DNA from: Planctomycetota bacterium
GTDB taxonomy: Bacteria; Planctomycetota; Brocadiia; SM23-32; JAKLEA01
Reading direction: 5' to 3'
Length of the DNA: 64,000 bases
NCBI GenBank assembly: GCA_022711755.1
Contig: JAKLEA010000010.1
Span: forward strand, 1 to 64,000
Both the position numbers and the translations under genes were made by a program. Positions 28,490 through 38,086 of the stretch are shown here, piece after piece; the stretch's first letter is position 1, and every line of letters begins with the position of its first letter. A model generated the notes under the pieces. The model was given only the letters and a program-made list of their open reading frames with translations, was not told the origin of the DNA and searched no databases.

Positions 28490-29362
28490 TCAGGTCGCCT
28501 TTTTCGGGGCGCGTTTTCCGGCGGCGGGTTTCTTCTTCAGCGGGGTTGTCGGCTTTTTCCCGGACGGTTTTGCGACGACGGCTTTCGCCTTCCCTTTTTT
28601 CGGCGCGTCCGCCTTCTTTGCCGGGGTTGCTGGCGCCGCCGGTCGCTGCGCGGCGGCTTTGGGCTTGCGCGCCGCCTTTGCGTATTCCTCCAGCGCGAAG
28701 CGGCATTCCGCGCGCGCGATGCACGCCGGGCAGTTCGGGATATCCCCGGCGCAATGATTGCGCGCGTGTTCCGCCATGAAACGGTGGAAGAGCAGCAGGC
28801 CGTCCTTGCCGATGATCCCCTCAAGCTCGCGTTTCGATTTCTGCGTCACGCGCCCGGCGTCCAGGAGGCCCAGCCGCTGGCAGAGCAGCGCGCCGGCGTC
28901 ATCCAGCGGCAGGTTGGGGGAATTCATACAGGTCAGCAGCACCGCCCCGACGGCCCTCTCGTCCGTTCCCGGAAGGCTTGCCAGATAGGCCTGAGCCTGG
29001 GAGACCGTCAGCTCCCGCAGGAAGTTCAGCGATATCCCGCGCTTGCTCTCGCAGACCCCGTTCAGCAGCGATTTGAGCGAGGCGGCCTTCTGCCTGGCCA
29101 TGTCGCCCAGGCAGGTCAGGCAATCCGCTATCTCGCCCACGGAGCTGACGCGCACCTCGTTCCAGTCCACAAAGTTGCGCCGCGCGGCGGCGATGGCTTC
29201 GTTCGCCTTCGATGTGGGGGTGTCGCATCCCTCCAGGACGGCCAGGATCAGATGTTCAATGGGATCCTCGTTCTCGCCGGCCGGTTGGGCCGCGACCTCT
29301 CTGGCGAGAATCTGGCGGATTCGGGACGCCAGTTTGCTTTTTGCTGTCCGGCTTGACGCCAT
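28490..29362 (-). CDS. Endonuclease III-like HhH protein with basic Ala/Lys tail
   Basis: A 290-residue protein. Residues 20-220 match the HhH-GPD fold of endonuclease III, and the iron-sulfur loop C-x6-C-x2-C-x5-C is complete (CAGDIPNCPACIARAEC). The helix-hairpin-helix motif reads LPGTDERAVGAV where Nth has LPGVGRKTAN, so the catalytic lysine position carries arginine; the aspartate region LPLDD is kept. It may be a glycosylase without lyase activity, or a structural relative. The last 65 residues are Lys/Ala/Pro-rich, histone H1-like, and likely bind DNA. A GGAG site precedes ATG 29362. It lies between rbfA and hisG. Confidence 0.8.
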   Translation of the reverse strand: MASSRTAKSKLASRIRQILAREVAAQPAGENEDPIEHLILAVLEGCDTPTSKANEAIAAARRNFVDWNEVRVSSVGEIADCLTCLGDMARQKAASLKSLLNGVCESKRGISLNFLRELTVSQAQAYLASLPGTDERAVGAVLLTCMNSPNLPLDDAGALLCQRLGLLDAGRVTQKSKRELEGIIGKDGLLLFHRFMAEHARNHCAGDIPNCPACIARAECRFALEEYAKAARKPKAAAQRPAAPATPAKKADAPKKGKAKAVVAKPSGKKPTTPLKKKPAAGKRAPKKAT

Positions 29363-29393
29363 CTCGCGAAATCTCCTTCGGCGGCTGGCGGGC

Positions 29394-29753
29394 CTATTCC
29401 TCCCGCCTGTTGTCTTTCATCGCCTCTTCAATGAGGCGCATGACCTCTTCGCCCTTGCGGGCGGAATCGTCAAGCTCGAACTTGAGCGCCGGCACGTGCC
29501 TCAGCTCAAGTTTTCGGCCTATTTGCTCCTGGATGTAACCCCGAGCGTGGTCAAGGCAGGCCAGCGCCTTCGTGCGGTCGGCCTCCTGGCCCAGGATGCT
29601 GACTCCCACCTTGGCCTGCATCAGGTCCTTCGTGACTTCCACGCTTGTTATCGTCACGAATCCGATGCGCGGATCCTGCAACTCGAAAAGGACGATCTGG
29701 CTGATCGCTCCTCGCAGGGCCTCGGATACCTTGTTTCGTTTTCTCTCGCCCAT
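29394..29753 (-). CDS. rbfA: 30S ribosome-binding factor RbfA
   Basis: A 119-residue protein with the RbfA pattern: RKRNKVSEALRGAISQIVLF, ELQDPRIGFVTITSVEVTKD and LRHVPALKFELDDS. It helps mature the 16S 5' end and 30S subunit. ATG 29753 has GAGGGCGGG upstream and gives the usual length; ATG 29795 would add 14 unrelated residues. It follows the DUF503 gene by 28 bp, the classical infB-ylxP-rbfA order. Confidence 0.94.
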   Translation of the reverse strand: MGERKRNKVSEALRGAISQIVLFELQDPRIGFVTITSVEVTKDLMQAKVGVSILGQEADRTKALACLDHARGYIQEQIGRKLELRHVPALKFELDDSARKGEEVMRLIEEAMKDNRREE

Positions 29754-29781
29754 CCCGCCCTCGTGATCTCCGCCGGGCTTT

Positions 29782-30063
29782 TCAGAAAAACTCAATCTCG
29801 TAACCGGCCAGGATCGCGCCCGGCGCAGTCCTGAGCATGTTCACTGCCTGATCCAGCGCCCCGTTAACGTAGCGCCGGTCCGTCCCAACCATGGCCACGG
29901 CAAGCTCGGCAGACTGCCAGAGGTCCTGCCCGCCTGTCTCGGCGACGGAGACGTTGAAATCGTTTCGGAGGCGGTCCTTCACGCTCCTGAGAACGTGGCG
30001 TTTCTGCTTGAGCGAGCGCGCTTCCGGAATGGTCAGTCGCGCGGTCAGGATGCCGACAATCAC
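29782..30063 (-). CDS. ylxP: DUF503 family protein (YlxP-like)
   Basis: A 93-residue DUF503 protein: it begins VGILTARLTIPEARSLKQKR and has RSVKDRLRNDFNVSVAET and LAVAMVGTDRRYVN. In many bacteria this family sits between infB and rbfA and is linked to 30S assembly or RbfA function; the exact role is unsettled. The start is GTG 30063 with a strong GGAGGTGA site. Confidence 0.92.
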   Translation of the reverse strand: MIVGILTARLTIPEARSLKQKRHVLRSVKDRLRNDFNVSVAETGGQDLWQSAELAVAMVGTDRRYVNGALDQAVNMLRTAPGAILAGYEIEFF

Positions 30064-30087
30064 GCGCGTTCACCTCCGGCGGGCCGC

Positions 30088-33021
30088 TTACTCGCCCTTG
30101 GCTGCCTTTTCCGCACGCCGGGCCGAATCGAGCGTGCGATGGATTTTCTCCACGCCGAAGCACTCGATAATGTCGCCTTCCTTGACGTCGTTGAAGCCGG
30201 CAATCCTTATGCCGCACTCCATGCCGGATGCCACCTCGCGAACGTCGTCCTTGCCGCGGCGCAGGGATTCCACCGCGCCTTCGTAGATTATGACGTTGTC
30301 GCGCAGAAGCCGCAGGCGGCCCGAACGCACCATCCGGCCCTCGCGGCAATAGCATCCAGCTATGTTGCCGACCCTGGAGATGCGGAAGATCTGGCGCACT
30401 TCGGCGCGGCCATGCGCGATTTCGCGCTGCTCCGGCTCCAGCATGCCTTCCAAGGCCGCTTTCAATTCGTCAACAAGCTCATAAATGATCTTGTAGGTCC
30501 GTATCTCGATGCCGCGCGCCTCAGCGGCCGCGCGCGCCCGCTCGTCAGCCACGACGTTGAATCCGATGACCACCGCGTCAGATGCGTCCGCCAGCAGCAC
30601 GTCCGCCTCGGTGACGCCACCCACGCCGCTGTGCAGAACCTGGATGTCCACTTCCTTGGTGCCGAGTTTCCCGAACGCCCCCGTCAGCGGTTCCAAGGAG
30701 CCGAACACGTCCACCTTCAGGACAATGTTTAGGTTGCGCGTCTGCTTCGCGGCCATGTCCGCGAAGAGGTTTTCCAGGCTTATATGCTTGCGCGCGCCCA
30801 GTGCGGCCTCGCGCTTCTTGACCACGCGATCGTCGGCCACCTTGCGCGCGGTGTCCAGCGTCTCCACCACGCGGAACTCGTCCCCCGGCTCCGGCACGTC
30901 GTCAAGCCCGATGATCTGCGCCGCAACCGACGGTCCGGCCGTCTCAATCGGATCGCCCGTGTAATTGAACAGCGCGCGCGCCCGGCCCTGGCTGGCGCCG
31001 CATACGATGATGTCCCCGACCTTCAGCGTGCCGTTCTGCACCAGAACCGTCACTGTGGGACCGCGTTCGGCCTGAAGTTTTGCCTCCAGCACGCGCCCCA
31101 TGGCGGGCCGGGAGGGATTGGCCTTCATCTCCAGAACCTCGGCCTCCAGGGATATGCGCTCAAGCAACTGGTCAATGCCCTCCCCCGTTATGGCGGAGAC
31201 CGGGCAAACGCCCGTCTGCCCGCCCCACTCCTCAGGTATCAACCCTTTGCCCGCAAGCTGCTGCATGACCTTCTGGGGGTCGGCCTGGGGCTTGTCCATC
31301 TTGTTCATGGCTACGATGATGGGCACTTCCGCAGCCTTGGCGTGGGAGATCGCTTCCTCGGTCTGCGGCATGACGCCGTCATCGGCGGCCACAACCAATA
31401 TTGCTATGTCCGTAAGGTTGGCGCCCCTGGCCCGCATGGCGGTGAAGGCCTCATGCCCCGGCGTGTCCAGGAACGTGATCGGCCCCCGGCTAGTTTCAAC
31501 CTGGTAGGCGCCGAAATGCTGCGTTATACCCCCGGCCTCGTGCTTGGCCACGTCCGAACTGCGTATCCGGTCAAGCAGCGACGTCTTGCCGTGGTCCACG
31601 TGGCCCAGCATCGTCACGACCGGCGGCCTCGGCCGCAGGTCCTCGGGCTTATCGTCCTGATCCGTCGCCGCCTTGAGCTTCTCCTCAACCGTCTGCGCCT
31701 TCTTGACCACGATCTCCAGGCCGTGCTCCATGCCCAGGAGAACCGCTACCTCCTCGTCAATGACGTAGTTGAGCGTGGCCTGAACGCCGTGCTTGAACAT
31801 CAGATCCCTGATCAGCTCCGGCGCGCGAATCCCGGACTTCTCGGACAGCGATTTCAGCGTTATCGGCGGCGTGATCTCGACCTTCGCGTCCCGTTCCCTC
31901 TTCGGTTGAACCCGGTCAGCACGGCGTATGATTATGGTCCTCCGGGCAGGCTTGGCCTTTCCGGCGGAGGACGTGAATTTCTCCTTGCGCTGGTCGCTGA
32001 TCGTCACCGTATGCCCGGCGACGTGGGTGACGGTCTGCTCCGGCTCGAAGGGGCGGGGACGGCGCTTCTTGGCGCCGGCTTTCTCCACGACAACCAGATC
32101 TTCCCGGCGATCGGCCTCCTTCTCCTTCGGCTTCTTGCCCTTTTCACCCCGCTTGGTGCTTTCCTTCAGCGGTTCCGGCATCTCCGGAGCCGGTCGTCCC
32201 GGAGCCACTGTCACCCGGGGTTTGCCCATGTCGAAGCGCCTTCGCGGCGCGGCGGGAGTGTCCGCCACTTCCTTCTTCGTCCCCTTGCGCACGATGCGGG
32301 GGCCGGTGATTGTCGGCGTGGCGTCCCTGGGCGTTATGACGACGGGTTTGGGCTTTGCCGGCTTCTTTTCCGGCTTGGCCTTTTCCTCGTCGGCGGGTTT
32401 GACCTCCACGACTTCCGGATCCGCAACTTCCGGGGGAGGCGTTTCCAGGGCTTCCGGCGGTGGAGGCTCCGGAACGGCGGGCGCTTCCGCGACCGGTTGA
32501 GGCGGCGCTTCCGTAACGGCGACTGCCGCAGTCTCCGCCACGGCTTCCGCCATGACAGGAGCTTGCGCCGGTTTCTCCTCCGGCGGAGTCTCCGGGGCGG
32601 GCTTCGGCGGCGCAGGTTTCTGCTTCGGCGGCGCAGGCATCGGCATCCCGCCCGGCCCCATCCGGAAACCCGCCGCCGCCGCTCCCATGTAAGCCGCCAT
32701 CTCGGGGCTGTACGTGCGCGGGGCGGGGGGCTTGGATCGCGGGGGTGCAGGGTGAGGCGGGGCAATCGGCGCGGGTTGAGAAATCGGGGGGGCGGCCTGC
32801 GGCGGTTCTGCCGGAGGCTGGGCCGGTTGCGGTTGTTCTTCTGCGGGGGCTTGCGGCTTCGGGCCGCCCAGGATTTCCGTTATCCGGGCGACCTGCTCGT
32901 CTTCAAGTACGTTAGCGTGATAGATTACTGTTATGTAACCCAGTTTCTGACATGCGTCTACTATTTCCTTCCAGCCTACGTTCAGTTCTTTGGCCAGACT
33001 GGATACGCGAGTTTTTGCCAC
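30088..33021 (-). CDS. infB: Translation initiation factor IF-2
   Basis: A 977-residue IF-2. Residues 1-50 hold an IF2N domain ([20 protein letters not shown]). A very long Pro/Ala/Glu/Lys-rich linker spans about 60-480. The G domain carries [20 protein letters not shown] and NKMDKP, followed by domains II, III and the fMet-tRNA-binding C-terminus. It positions initiator tRNA on the 30S subunit. The start is GTG 33021 with only a weak purine-rich site. It follows nusA by 83 bp. The linker is proline-dense, which may slow translation. Confidence 0.96.
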   Translation of the reverse strand: MAKTRVSSLAKELNVGWKEIVDACQKLGYITVIYHANVLEDEQVARITEILGGPKPQAPAEEQPQPAQPPAEPPQAAPPISQPAPIAPPHPAPPRSKPPAPRTYSPEMAAYMGAAAAGFRMGPGGMPMPAPPKQKPAPPKPAPETPPEEKPAQAPVMAEAVAETAAVAVTEAPPQPVAEAPAVPEPPPPEALETPPPEVADPEVVEVKPADEEKAKPEKKPAKPKPVVITPRDATPTITGPRIVRKGTKKEVADTPAAPRRRFDMGKPRVTVAPGRPAPEMPEPLKESTKRGEKGKKPKEKEADRREDLVVVEKAGAKKRRPRPFEPEQTVTHVAGHTVTISDQRKEKFTSSAGKAKPARRTIIIRRADRVQPKRERDAKVEITPPITLKSLSEKSGIRAPELIRDLMFKHGVQATLNYVIDEEVAVLLGMEHGLEIVVKKAQTVEEKLKAATDQDDKPEDLRPRPPVVTMLGHVDHGKTSLLDRIRSSDVAKHEAGGITQHFGAYQVETSRGPITFLDTPGHEAFTAMRARGANLTDIAILVVAADDGVMPQTEEAISHAKAAEVPIIVAMNKMDKPQADPQKVMQQLAGKGLIPEEWGGQTGVCPVSAITGEGIDQLLERISLEAEVLEMKANPSRPAMGRVLEAKLQAERGPTVTVLVQNGTLKVGDIIVCGASQGRARALFNYTGDPIETAGPSVAAQIIGLDDVPEPGDEFRVVETLDTARKVADDRVVKKREAALGARKHISLENLFADMAAKQTRNLNIVLKVDVFGSLEPLTGAFGKLGTKEVDIQVLHSGVGGVTEADVLLADASDAVVIGFNVVADERARAAAEARGIEIRTYKIIYELVDELKAALEGMLEPEQREIAHGRAEVRQIFRISRVGNIAGCYCREGRMVRSGRLRLLRDNVIIYEGAVESLRRGKDDVREVASGMECGIRIAGFNDVKEGDIIECFGVEKIHRTLDSARRAEKAAKGE

Positions 33022-33104
33022 AGCCGTTTCCGTGCTTTCTCTTTGCGGTTCTGTAACAGCGGCGATCAGCTTCCGCCGCGCAAATCAGGTAAGAAGGCGC
33101 CTGC

Positions 33105-34289
33105 CTACTCATCGGTGGCGCCCTGCTCCCTGCCGTCATGCTCAGTCTGTTCCGCCGATCCTGTTTCCGGCGTCCCACCCGGCTGTCCCCCGACAGGTTC
33201 AGCCTTGGGCGCGTCGTCGGTTCCGCCCTGCTCCGCTTCAGCTGGGGCGGTTTCCGCGACAGGGGCTTCAGCGGGGGATTCCACTGCCGGAGCAGCGGCG
33301 CTGGCGGCCTGCTCGCCGGCGGCCGCCGCTTCGCCTTCAGGCGTCGCTTGCGGCGCGGCCACTATGTCAATGTCCCACTTCGAGAGCTTTGAAGCAAGTC
33401 GGACGTTCTGCCCGCGCTTGCCGATGGCCCGCGACAACTGGTCGTGCGGAACCGTAACAAGCGCGCGTTTGCTGTCTCCCTCCTCGATCAATTCGATGGA
33501 GTAGACTTCGGCGGGCTTCAGCGCGTTGGCTATCAGCATCTCCGGGGCGTCGCTCCAGCGGACAATGTCCACCTTTTCCCCGCCCATTTCGCCCGTTATG
33601 TTCTTGATGCGCGTGCCGCGCACTCCCACGCAGGCCCCGACGCAGTCAATGCGCGTGTCCTTGCTGATGACGGCCACCTTCGTGTGCGTGCCCGGTTCCC
33701 GGGCGATGGCCATGATCTGCACGACCTTGTCGGCGATCTCCGGCACCTCTGTCTCGAAAAGCCTGAGAACAAGGTCCTGATGGGTGCGCGAAAGCACGAT
33801 CCGGGCGCGAGTGCCGACCTTGCGCACGTCAACAATCATCGCCCGTATCCTGTCGTTCGGATGGTAAAACTCCCCGGGAATCTGCTCCCCCCTGGGCAGA
33901 ATCGCCTCCGTCTTGTCAACTGTCACCACCGCCGCGCCGCCCTCCATGCGCCGGACGACGCCGCTGACAAGGGTTCCGAGCTTTGTCTCATACTCGGACA
34001 GGATGGAGTCCCGTTCCGACTCCCGGATGCGCTGCATGATGACCTGCTTGGCGGTCTGGGCGGCGATGCGGCCAAGCTCTGACGGATCAATCGCCTTCCC
34101 GTCCGCAGTGGCGGCGACTTCCCCCGACTGGCGGTCCACGGTGATGGTGATCTCCCGTGAACTGCCGTATTTCTTCTGAGCAGCATGCGCCAAGGCGGTC
34201 TCCACCGCCTCGAAGATGCTTTCCCTGTCAATATCCTTGCTCTTGTGCAAGGCTTCGACAAGTCTCAGTATCTGTTCGCCGTCTCGCAT
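33105..34289 (-). CDS. nusA: Transcription termination/antitermination factor NusA
   Basis: A 394-residue NusA from ATG 34289 (AAGAG upstream); the frame extends to 34364 but those 25 residues are foreign to the family and cross the leader hairpin. Domains: N-terminal RNA-polymerase-binding region (1-110), S1 (about 125-190), KH1 and KH2 (about 215-340, with CVGVRGTRIKNI and LSRAIGKRGQNVRLASKLS). It lacks the acidic-repeat domains of E. coli NusA and ends in an Ala/Pro/Glu-rich tail of about 70 residues. It binds boxA-containing and pausing complexes. rimP is absent upstream. A terminator hairpin lies in its own leader. Confidence 0.95.
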   Translation of the reverse strand: MRDGEQILRLVEALHKSKDIDRESIFEAVETALAHAAQKKYGSSREITITVDRQSGEVAATADGKAIDPSELGRIAAQTAKQVIMQRIRESERDSILSEYETKLGTLVSGVVRRMEGGAAVVTVDKTEAILPRGEQIPGEFYHPNDRIRAMIVDVRKVGTRARIVLSRTHQDLVLRLFETEVPEIADKVVQIMAIAREPGTHTKVAVISKDTRIDCVGACVGVRGTRIKNITGEMGGEKVDIVRWSDAPEMLIANALKPAEVYSIELIEEGDSKRALVTVPHDQLSRAIGKRGQNVRLASKLSKWDIDIVAAPQATPEGEAAAAGEQAASAAAPAVESPAEAPVAETAPAEAEQGGTDDAPKAEPVGGQPGGTPETGSAEQTEHDGREQGATDE

Positions 34290-34339
34290 CGCTAACTCTT
34301 TTCCCAACTGCCGTTTGTGACCGGGCCGCGCAAGCGTGG

Positions 34340-34366
34340 AAAAAAAAGAGTGGGCTAAACCCACTC
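34340..34366 (-). terminator. Terminator hairpin inside the nusA leader (candidate attenuator)
   Basis: On the minus strand a 7-bp stem GAGTGGG/CCCACTC with a 5-nt loop is followed by eight T. It lies about 75 nt after the predicted start point and 50 nt before nusA ATG. No leftward gene lies upstream that needs a stop, since the neighbouring gene diverges, so it most likely acts on the nusA transcript itself. Confidence 0.75.
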
Positions 34367-34421
34367 CGTGCGCCTGGCGGCCTTCCGGCGCGTTTGCCCG
34401 CGCCGGGGAAACGTAACGCTA

Positions 34422-34449
34422 ATAGTAACCTATTCAGGCGCGTTGTCAA
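34422..34449 (-). promoter_or_regulatory. Promoter of the nusA-infB operon
   Basis: Minus-strand TTGACA (34444-34449), a 16-nt spacer and TACTAT (34422-34427). The -35 is perfect. Initiation would be near 34415, upstream of the leader hairpin. Confidence 0.62.
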
Positions 34450-34498
34450 GTGCCATAAAATGTAATTGCTGCGGCAATTCCGCAATCTTCATTCCGGC

Positions 34499-34527
34499 TT
34501 GACACCCGCTGCGCGGATATCTATAAA
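34499..34527 (+). promoter_or_regulatory. Promoter of the transglutaminase lipoprotein gene
   Basis: TTGACA (34499-34504), a 17-nt spacer and TATAAA (34522-34527): close to ideal. It diverges from the nusA promoter and lies 110 bp before the start of the lipoprotein gene. Confidence 0.68.
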
Positions 34528-34636
34528 GCCTTGTTGACGTTTTCATGCGGCCCCACTGCGAAAATCGCGCCGACCGCTTGCGCCCGCGCCTGCCGGAAAT
34601 GAAAATCCCCTGCCTGCACACTATTGCGAGGTCAAC

Positions 34637-36835
34637 ATGACAATGCGCCGCGCCCCGCTGATCCTCGTCCTGCTTCTGCTCTTTCTTGCCGCCTCCTGCG
34701 CCGCGATCAGGCAAGACAGCCCGCAGCCTGCCGCCGCCGCGGAGACTCCCTCGCCCGGCGTCAAGGCCCAGGGGCAGCCACCCGCCCGGCCCGAAGCCGG
34801 GAAACCGGTCATCAAGGTTGATACATGGAAGAATGGCGCAAAGACAACGTCAGGCGTCTCATACGCCGGCGATAAACTGACGACAGCCGACGGCGAAACC
34901 CTTTCCCGCGACGACCTCAAAATCCTGAACGTGATTCCGCCGGCCACCGAGGCGGTCGGATATGCCGGCTTCATGCCGCTGACCCCCGCTCAACTGGAGG
35001 AATATCGCAGGCGCGCCATGAAAGCCGCCGGGGATTTCCCCGGCATAGCCGGCGTGGCCTGCCTGGATCACGGAGTTGACGGACTGAAAGAGGACGGCGG
35101 GCACTATTACCGCTACCACGGCCTCGTTCTCGTGCTGAAGGAATCCAGGCTGGACGTCGCCAATCTCTCGCTCTGGTATGAGGAAGGCCGCACCCGGTCC
35201 AGCATCCTGCTGGGGCGGAGCATCCAGCCGGACGGCTCTGAAAGTGTCCTCAAGCCGGGCATGATCAAGGTCGCCTCTCGCGCCGAAGAGGACATTTATT
35301 TTAACAAGAATGACAGGCAGGTCTCCGCAACCATCCCCGGCGTGAAGATCGGCTCGCTGGTGGAGTTCATCTACGAAATTGACCTGTACAACCCCGACGA
35401 TCCGGAACTCTTCTTCCCAGGATTCACCTTCCAGGGACAGGAGCCGTTCCTGGACAGCATCCTGGAGGTCAACATCCCGAAGGCCAGGAAGCTGAATTAC
35501 GCGACCCGCAACATGGCGAAGGAGCAATCCGTCCCGGAAATCGTCACCAAAGATTCCATAACGACTTATCGCTGGGCGATGCATGACGTTCCCCCATTCG
35601 TGCCGGAGGCGATGATGCCGCCGGAGAATGATGTCCTGCCCAACGTCCGCTGCTCCCTGTTCTTCGAGTGGGGCAAGCTCATGGAGGGCGTGGCGAAATT
35701 CCAGCGCGAAAGGATCGCCGTCACTCCGGAGCTTCAGAAACTGGCCGACGATCTGACTGCCGGAATGCGGAGCGACGATGAGAAGATGAAGGCCATCTAC
35801 GAGTGGGTTCAGCGGAATATAATCTATCTTTCGATAAAGGGATCGCGCTCATCCGGATGGTCCGGCCACCCGGCGATCGAAACCTTCAAAAACGGCTACG
35901 GCGACTGCACGGACAAGGCGATCCTGACGGCGACGTTGTGCAAGGCCGCCGGCATCGAGGCGCAACCCCTGATCGTCAAAACCAACAGCGAGGCCGCCGC
36001 CTACACGGAAATCCCCTGCATGGACGCCAATCACTGCATCAACGTCGTCTACCCGGACGGCAGGCCCCGCGTGATTGACGCCACCGCGTCGGACTACCGC
36101 TACCCATACTTCAGCGCCATGGACCACGGCATCAAGGGGGTTAACTGCGTCAAGGGCGAGATCATTGACATCCCTGTCCCCCCACCGGAGGACAACCTGA
36201 AGACTTCGGAGCAGGAGCTTGTCCTTGCGCCGGACGGATCCGGAACGTTGAGCGAACGCAATGTCTACAACGGCAATTATGAGGCCGGACTGCGCGGCTA
36301 CTGGAAGACCGTCCCCCCGAACGAGCGAAAGTTCTACATGCAGCAGTATCTCCAGCGCGAGCGGCCCGGAGCGCAGTTGATCGAGTGCGAATTCGCGGAC
36401 GTCATGGACCTGACAGCCGCGTTCAATCTCAGGATGACATACAAAATGCCGCGCATGGCCACCCCGGCGAAGGACCTGCTCCTGCTCAGAATCCCTACGA
36501 TACAGAAGGACTTCCCGGAAATCGCCAAGCCCACTCGCCAGTTCCCGATCAGCACATACACCAGCCGGGGTCTGCGAACGTCGCTGACCGTCAGACTGCC
36601 GGAAGGCTTCGAGGTTGCGGCGGTTCCGGAGAAGCTGGCTGTCGAATCGAAACACCTTCATTACGCAGGCGCGTATGCGATCGAGGACTCCGGGCGGACG
36701 CTGAAGGCGACCGAGGAGTTCGACCAGAAAACGCGCTGGATTCCCGTGGCCGACTTCGAGCAGTACCGGGCGGACGCCCTCCACATACTGCGCTGGACGC
36801 AGCGGCAGATTGTAATAAAACGTGTTAACAAGTAG
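34637..36835 (+). CDS. DUF3857/transglutaminase-like lipoprotein
   Basis: A 732-residue exported protein. The signal ends in LAASC, a lipobox. Residues 120-350 match DUF3857, and residues 370-500 hold a transglutaminase-like core with a complete triad: C424 in YGDCTDKA, H466 in ANHCINVVY and D481 in RVIDATAS. A C-terminal beta-rich part follows. Such proteins are thought to be periplasmic or surface cysteine peptidases or amidases; the substrate is unknown. ATG 34643, two codons inside, is equally likely. A near-consensus promoter lies upstream. The next gene starts 165 bp away, in a stretch with no other feature seen. Confidence 0.82.
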   Translation: MTMRRAPLILVLLLLFLAASCAAIRQDSPQPAAAAETPSPGVKAQGQPPARPEAGKPVIKVDTWKNGAKTTSGVSYAGDKLTTADGETLSRDDLKILNVIPPATEAVGYAGFMPLTPAQLEEYRRRAMKAAGDFPGIAGVACLDHGVDGLKEDGGHYYRYHGLVLVLKESRLDVANLSLWYEEGRTRSSILLGRSIQPDGSESVLKPGMIKVASRAEEDIYFNKNDRQVSATIPGVKIGSLVEFIYEIDLYNPDDPELFFPGFTFQGQEPFLDSILEVNIPKARKLNYATRNMAKEQSVPEIVTKDSITTYRWAMHDVPPFVPEAMMPPENDVLPNVRCSLFFEWGKLMEGVAKFQRERIAVTPELQKLADDLTAGMRSDDEKMKAIYEWVQRNIIYLSIKGSRSSGWSGHPAIETFKNGYGDCTDKAILTATLCKAAGIEAQPLIVKTNSEAAAYTEIPCMDANHCINVVYPDGRPRVIDATASDYRYPYFSAMDHGIKGVNCVKGEIIDIPVPPPEDNLKTSEQELVLAPDGSGTLSERNVYNGNYEAGLRGYWKTVPPNERKFYMQQYLQRERPGAQLIECEFADVMDLTAAFNLRMTYKMPRMATPAKDLLLLRIPTIQKDFPEIAKPTRQFPISTYTSRGLRTSLTVRLPEGFEVAAVPEKLAVESKHLHYAGAYAIEDSGRTLKATEEFDQKTRWIPVADFEQYRADALHILRWTQRQIVIKRVNK

Positions 36836-37000
36836 TGCCGGTTCTCCGAATCCCATGCCGAGTCGAAAGAAACGCGGGACGGCATGTCGAACATTGGATG
36901 GGCTGGTTCACGCTTCGCCGGCCCCCCCTTTGGCAGAGACAGGGCTGGCGCTCCGCGCCCACGCCGGCGCAGTCGAAGTAATTCTACTGGGAGAGAAATC

Positions 37001-38065
37001 ATGACCGCGATGACCATGCGCGAGAGATTGCTTGCGATACTTCAGGGGCGCGAGGTTGACCGCGTGCCCTTCATCCAATACGACGGGCTTGCGGCGCCGA
37101 CGGCGGAGATATGGTCGGTTCTTGGGCGTAACAACCTGGGCATCGTGCGCTGGTGCGGAACTCACCGCGCGGAGACGCCACACTGCAAAACGACAAGCGA
37201 AGAATTCACGAGGGACGGTCTCAAGGGCGTCCGCAACACGCTGCACACCCCCGCCGGCGACCTTGTCGAGGAAAAGCTGATCGAACCGACGTATGGAACC
37301 GGTTCGACGAAGAAGCATTACATCAAGGACCCCGGGGACTACGCGATTCTCGCGGCGTATCTGCGGGACATGGTGATCAGCGACAATTCCGAGGGGCTAC
37401 TGAAGGTCATGGCGGAAATCGGGGACGACGGCCTTCCGCACGCGGCCGTCCCGCGCACGCCGTATCAGCAGTTGTGGATACAGTGGGTGAACCTTGAAGA
37501 CCTGACCTATCATCTTGCCGACTGCCCGGAGCGGGTCGAGGAGTGCGTCGAACTTATGAACGGGCATTTCCAGCGGATTTTTGAAATCGTCGCCAAATCG
37601 CCGGTTCCCTACATCTGCTTCCCGGACAACATCACGGCCCCGGCCATCGGCGTTTCCAACTTCGAGAAATACTGCGTTCCCCTTTACCGGCACATGGCCG
37701 ACATGCTGGCCGAAAGCGGGCGGCTGATTTTTGTCCACATGGACGGAAACCTGAAGGCGCTGTGGAACGCGATCGGAAAATCCGGCGTTTCCGGTCTCGA
37801 TTCCCTCTCCCCTCCGCCGGATAACGACACGAGCGCGGCGCAGGCCGCCGGGATGTGGCCCTGGATGCGGATTTTCCTGAATTACCCGTCGTCGGTCCAC
37901 ATCATGCCGGACGCGGTAATACGCGAGACTACGGAGCGGATTCTGGCCGGGGCCGGGCATACGGGGCGTATGACGATCCAGATTTCCGAGAACGTCCCGC
38001 CGGGCGTCTGGCGAAGGAGCTTCCCGATCATCGCGGGGGCGATAGAGGATTTCGGGAGGCCGTGA
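37001..38065 (+). CDS. Uroporphyrinogen decarboxylase-family protein
   Basis: A 354-residue protein from ATG 37001 (GGGAGAGA upstream); the frame opens earlier but without a site. It has the URO-D fold pattern: MRERLLAILQGREVDRVPF, YICFPDNITAPAIGVSNFEK and FVHMDGNLKALWNAIGKSG. The heme-pathway LARP substrate motif is absent, and it resembles the methyltransferase/decarboxylase branch that works with corrinoid proteins or on unknown substrates. It is cytoplasmic. It precedes a secreted propeller protein by 21 bp, so the two are probably co-transcribed. Confidence 0.78.
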   Translation: MTAMTMRERLLAILQGREVDRVPFIQYDGLAAPTAEIWSVLGRNNLGIVRWCGTHRAETPHCKTTSEEFTRDGLKGVRNTLHTPAGDLVEEKLIEPTYGTGSTKKHYIKDPGDYAILAAYLRDMVISDNSEGLLKVMAEIGDDGLPHAAVPRTPYQQLWIQWVNLEDLTYHLADCPERVEECVELMNGHFQRIFEIVAKSPVPYICFPDNITAPAIGVSNFEKYCVPLYRHMADMLAESGRLIFVHMDGNLKALWNAIGKSGVSGLDSLSPPPDNDTSAAQAAGMWPWMRIFLNYPSSVHIMPDAVIRETTERILAGAGHTGRMTIQISENVPPGVWRRSFPIIAGAIEDFGRP

Positions 38066-38086
38066 CACGAGACTGGAGTTTCAATT

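Noticed and set aside
30784..33504. 906-codon plus-strand frame opposite infB and nusA
   Set aside because: The composition (His/Arg-rich, low complexity) mirrors the IF-2 linker; it is an antisense shadow.
36836..37000. Small frames in the gap before the URO-D-like gene
   Set aside because: No family, no ribosome site, and composition of non-coding remnant sequence.
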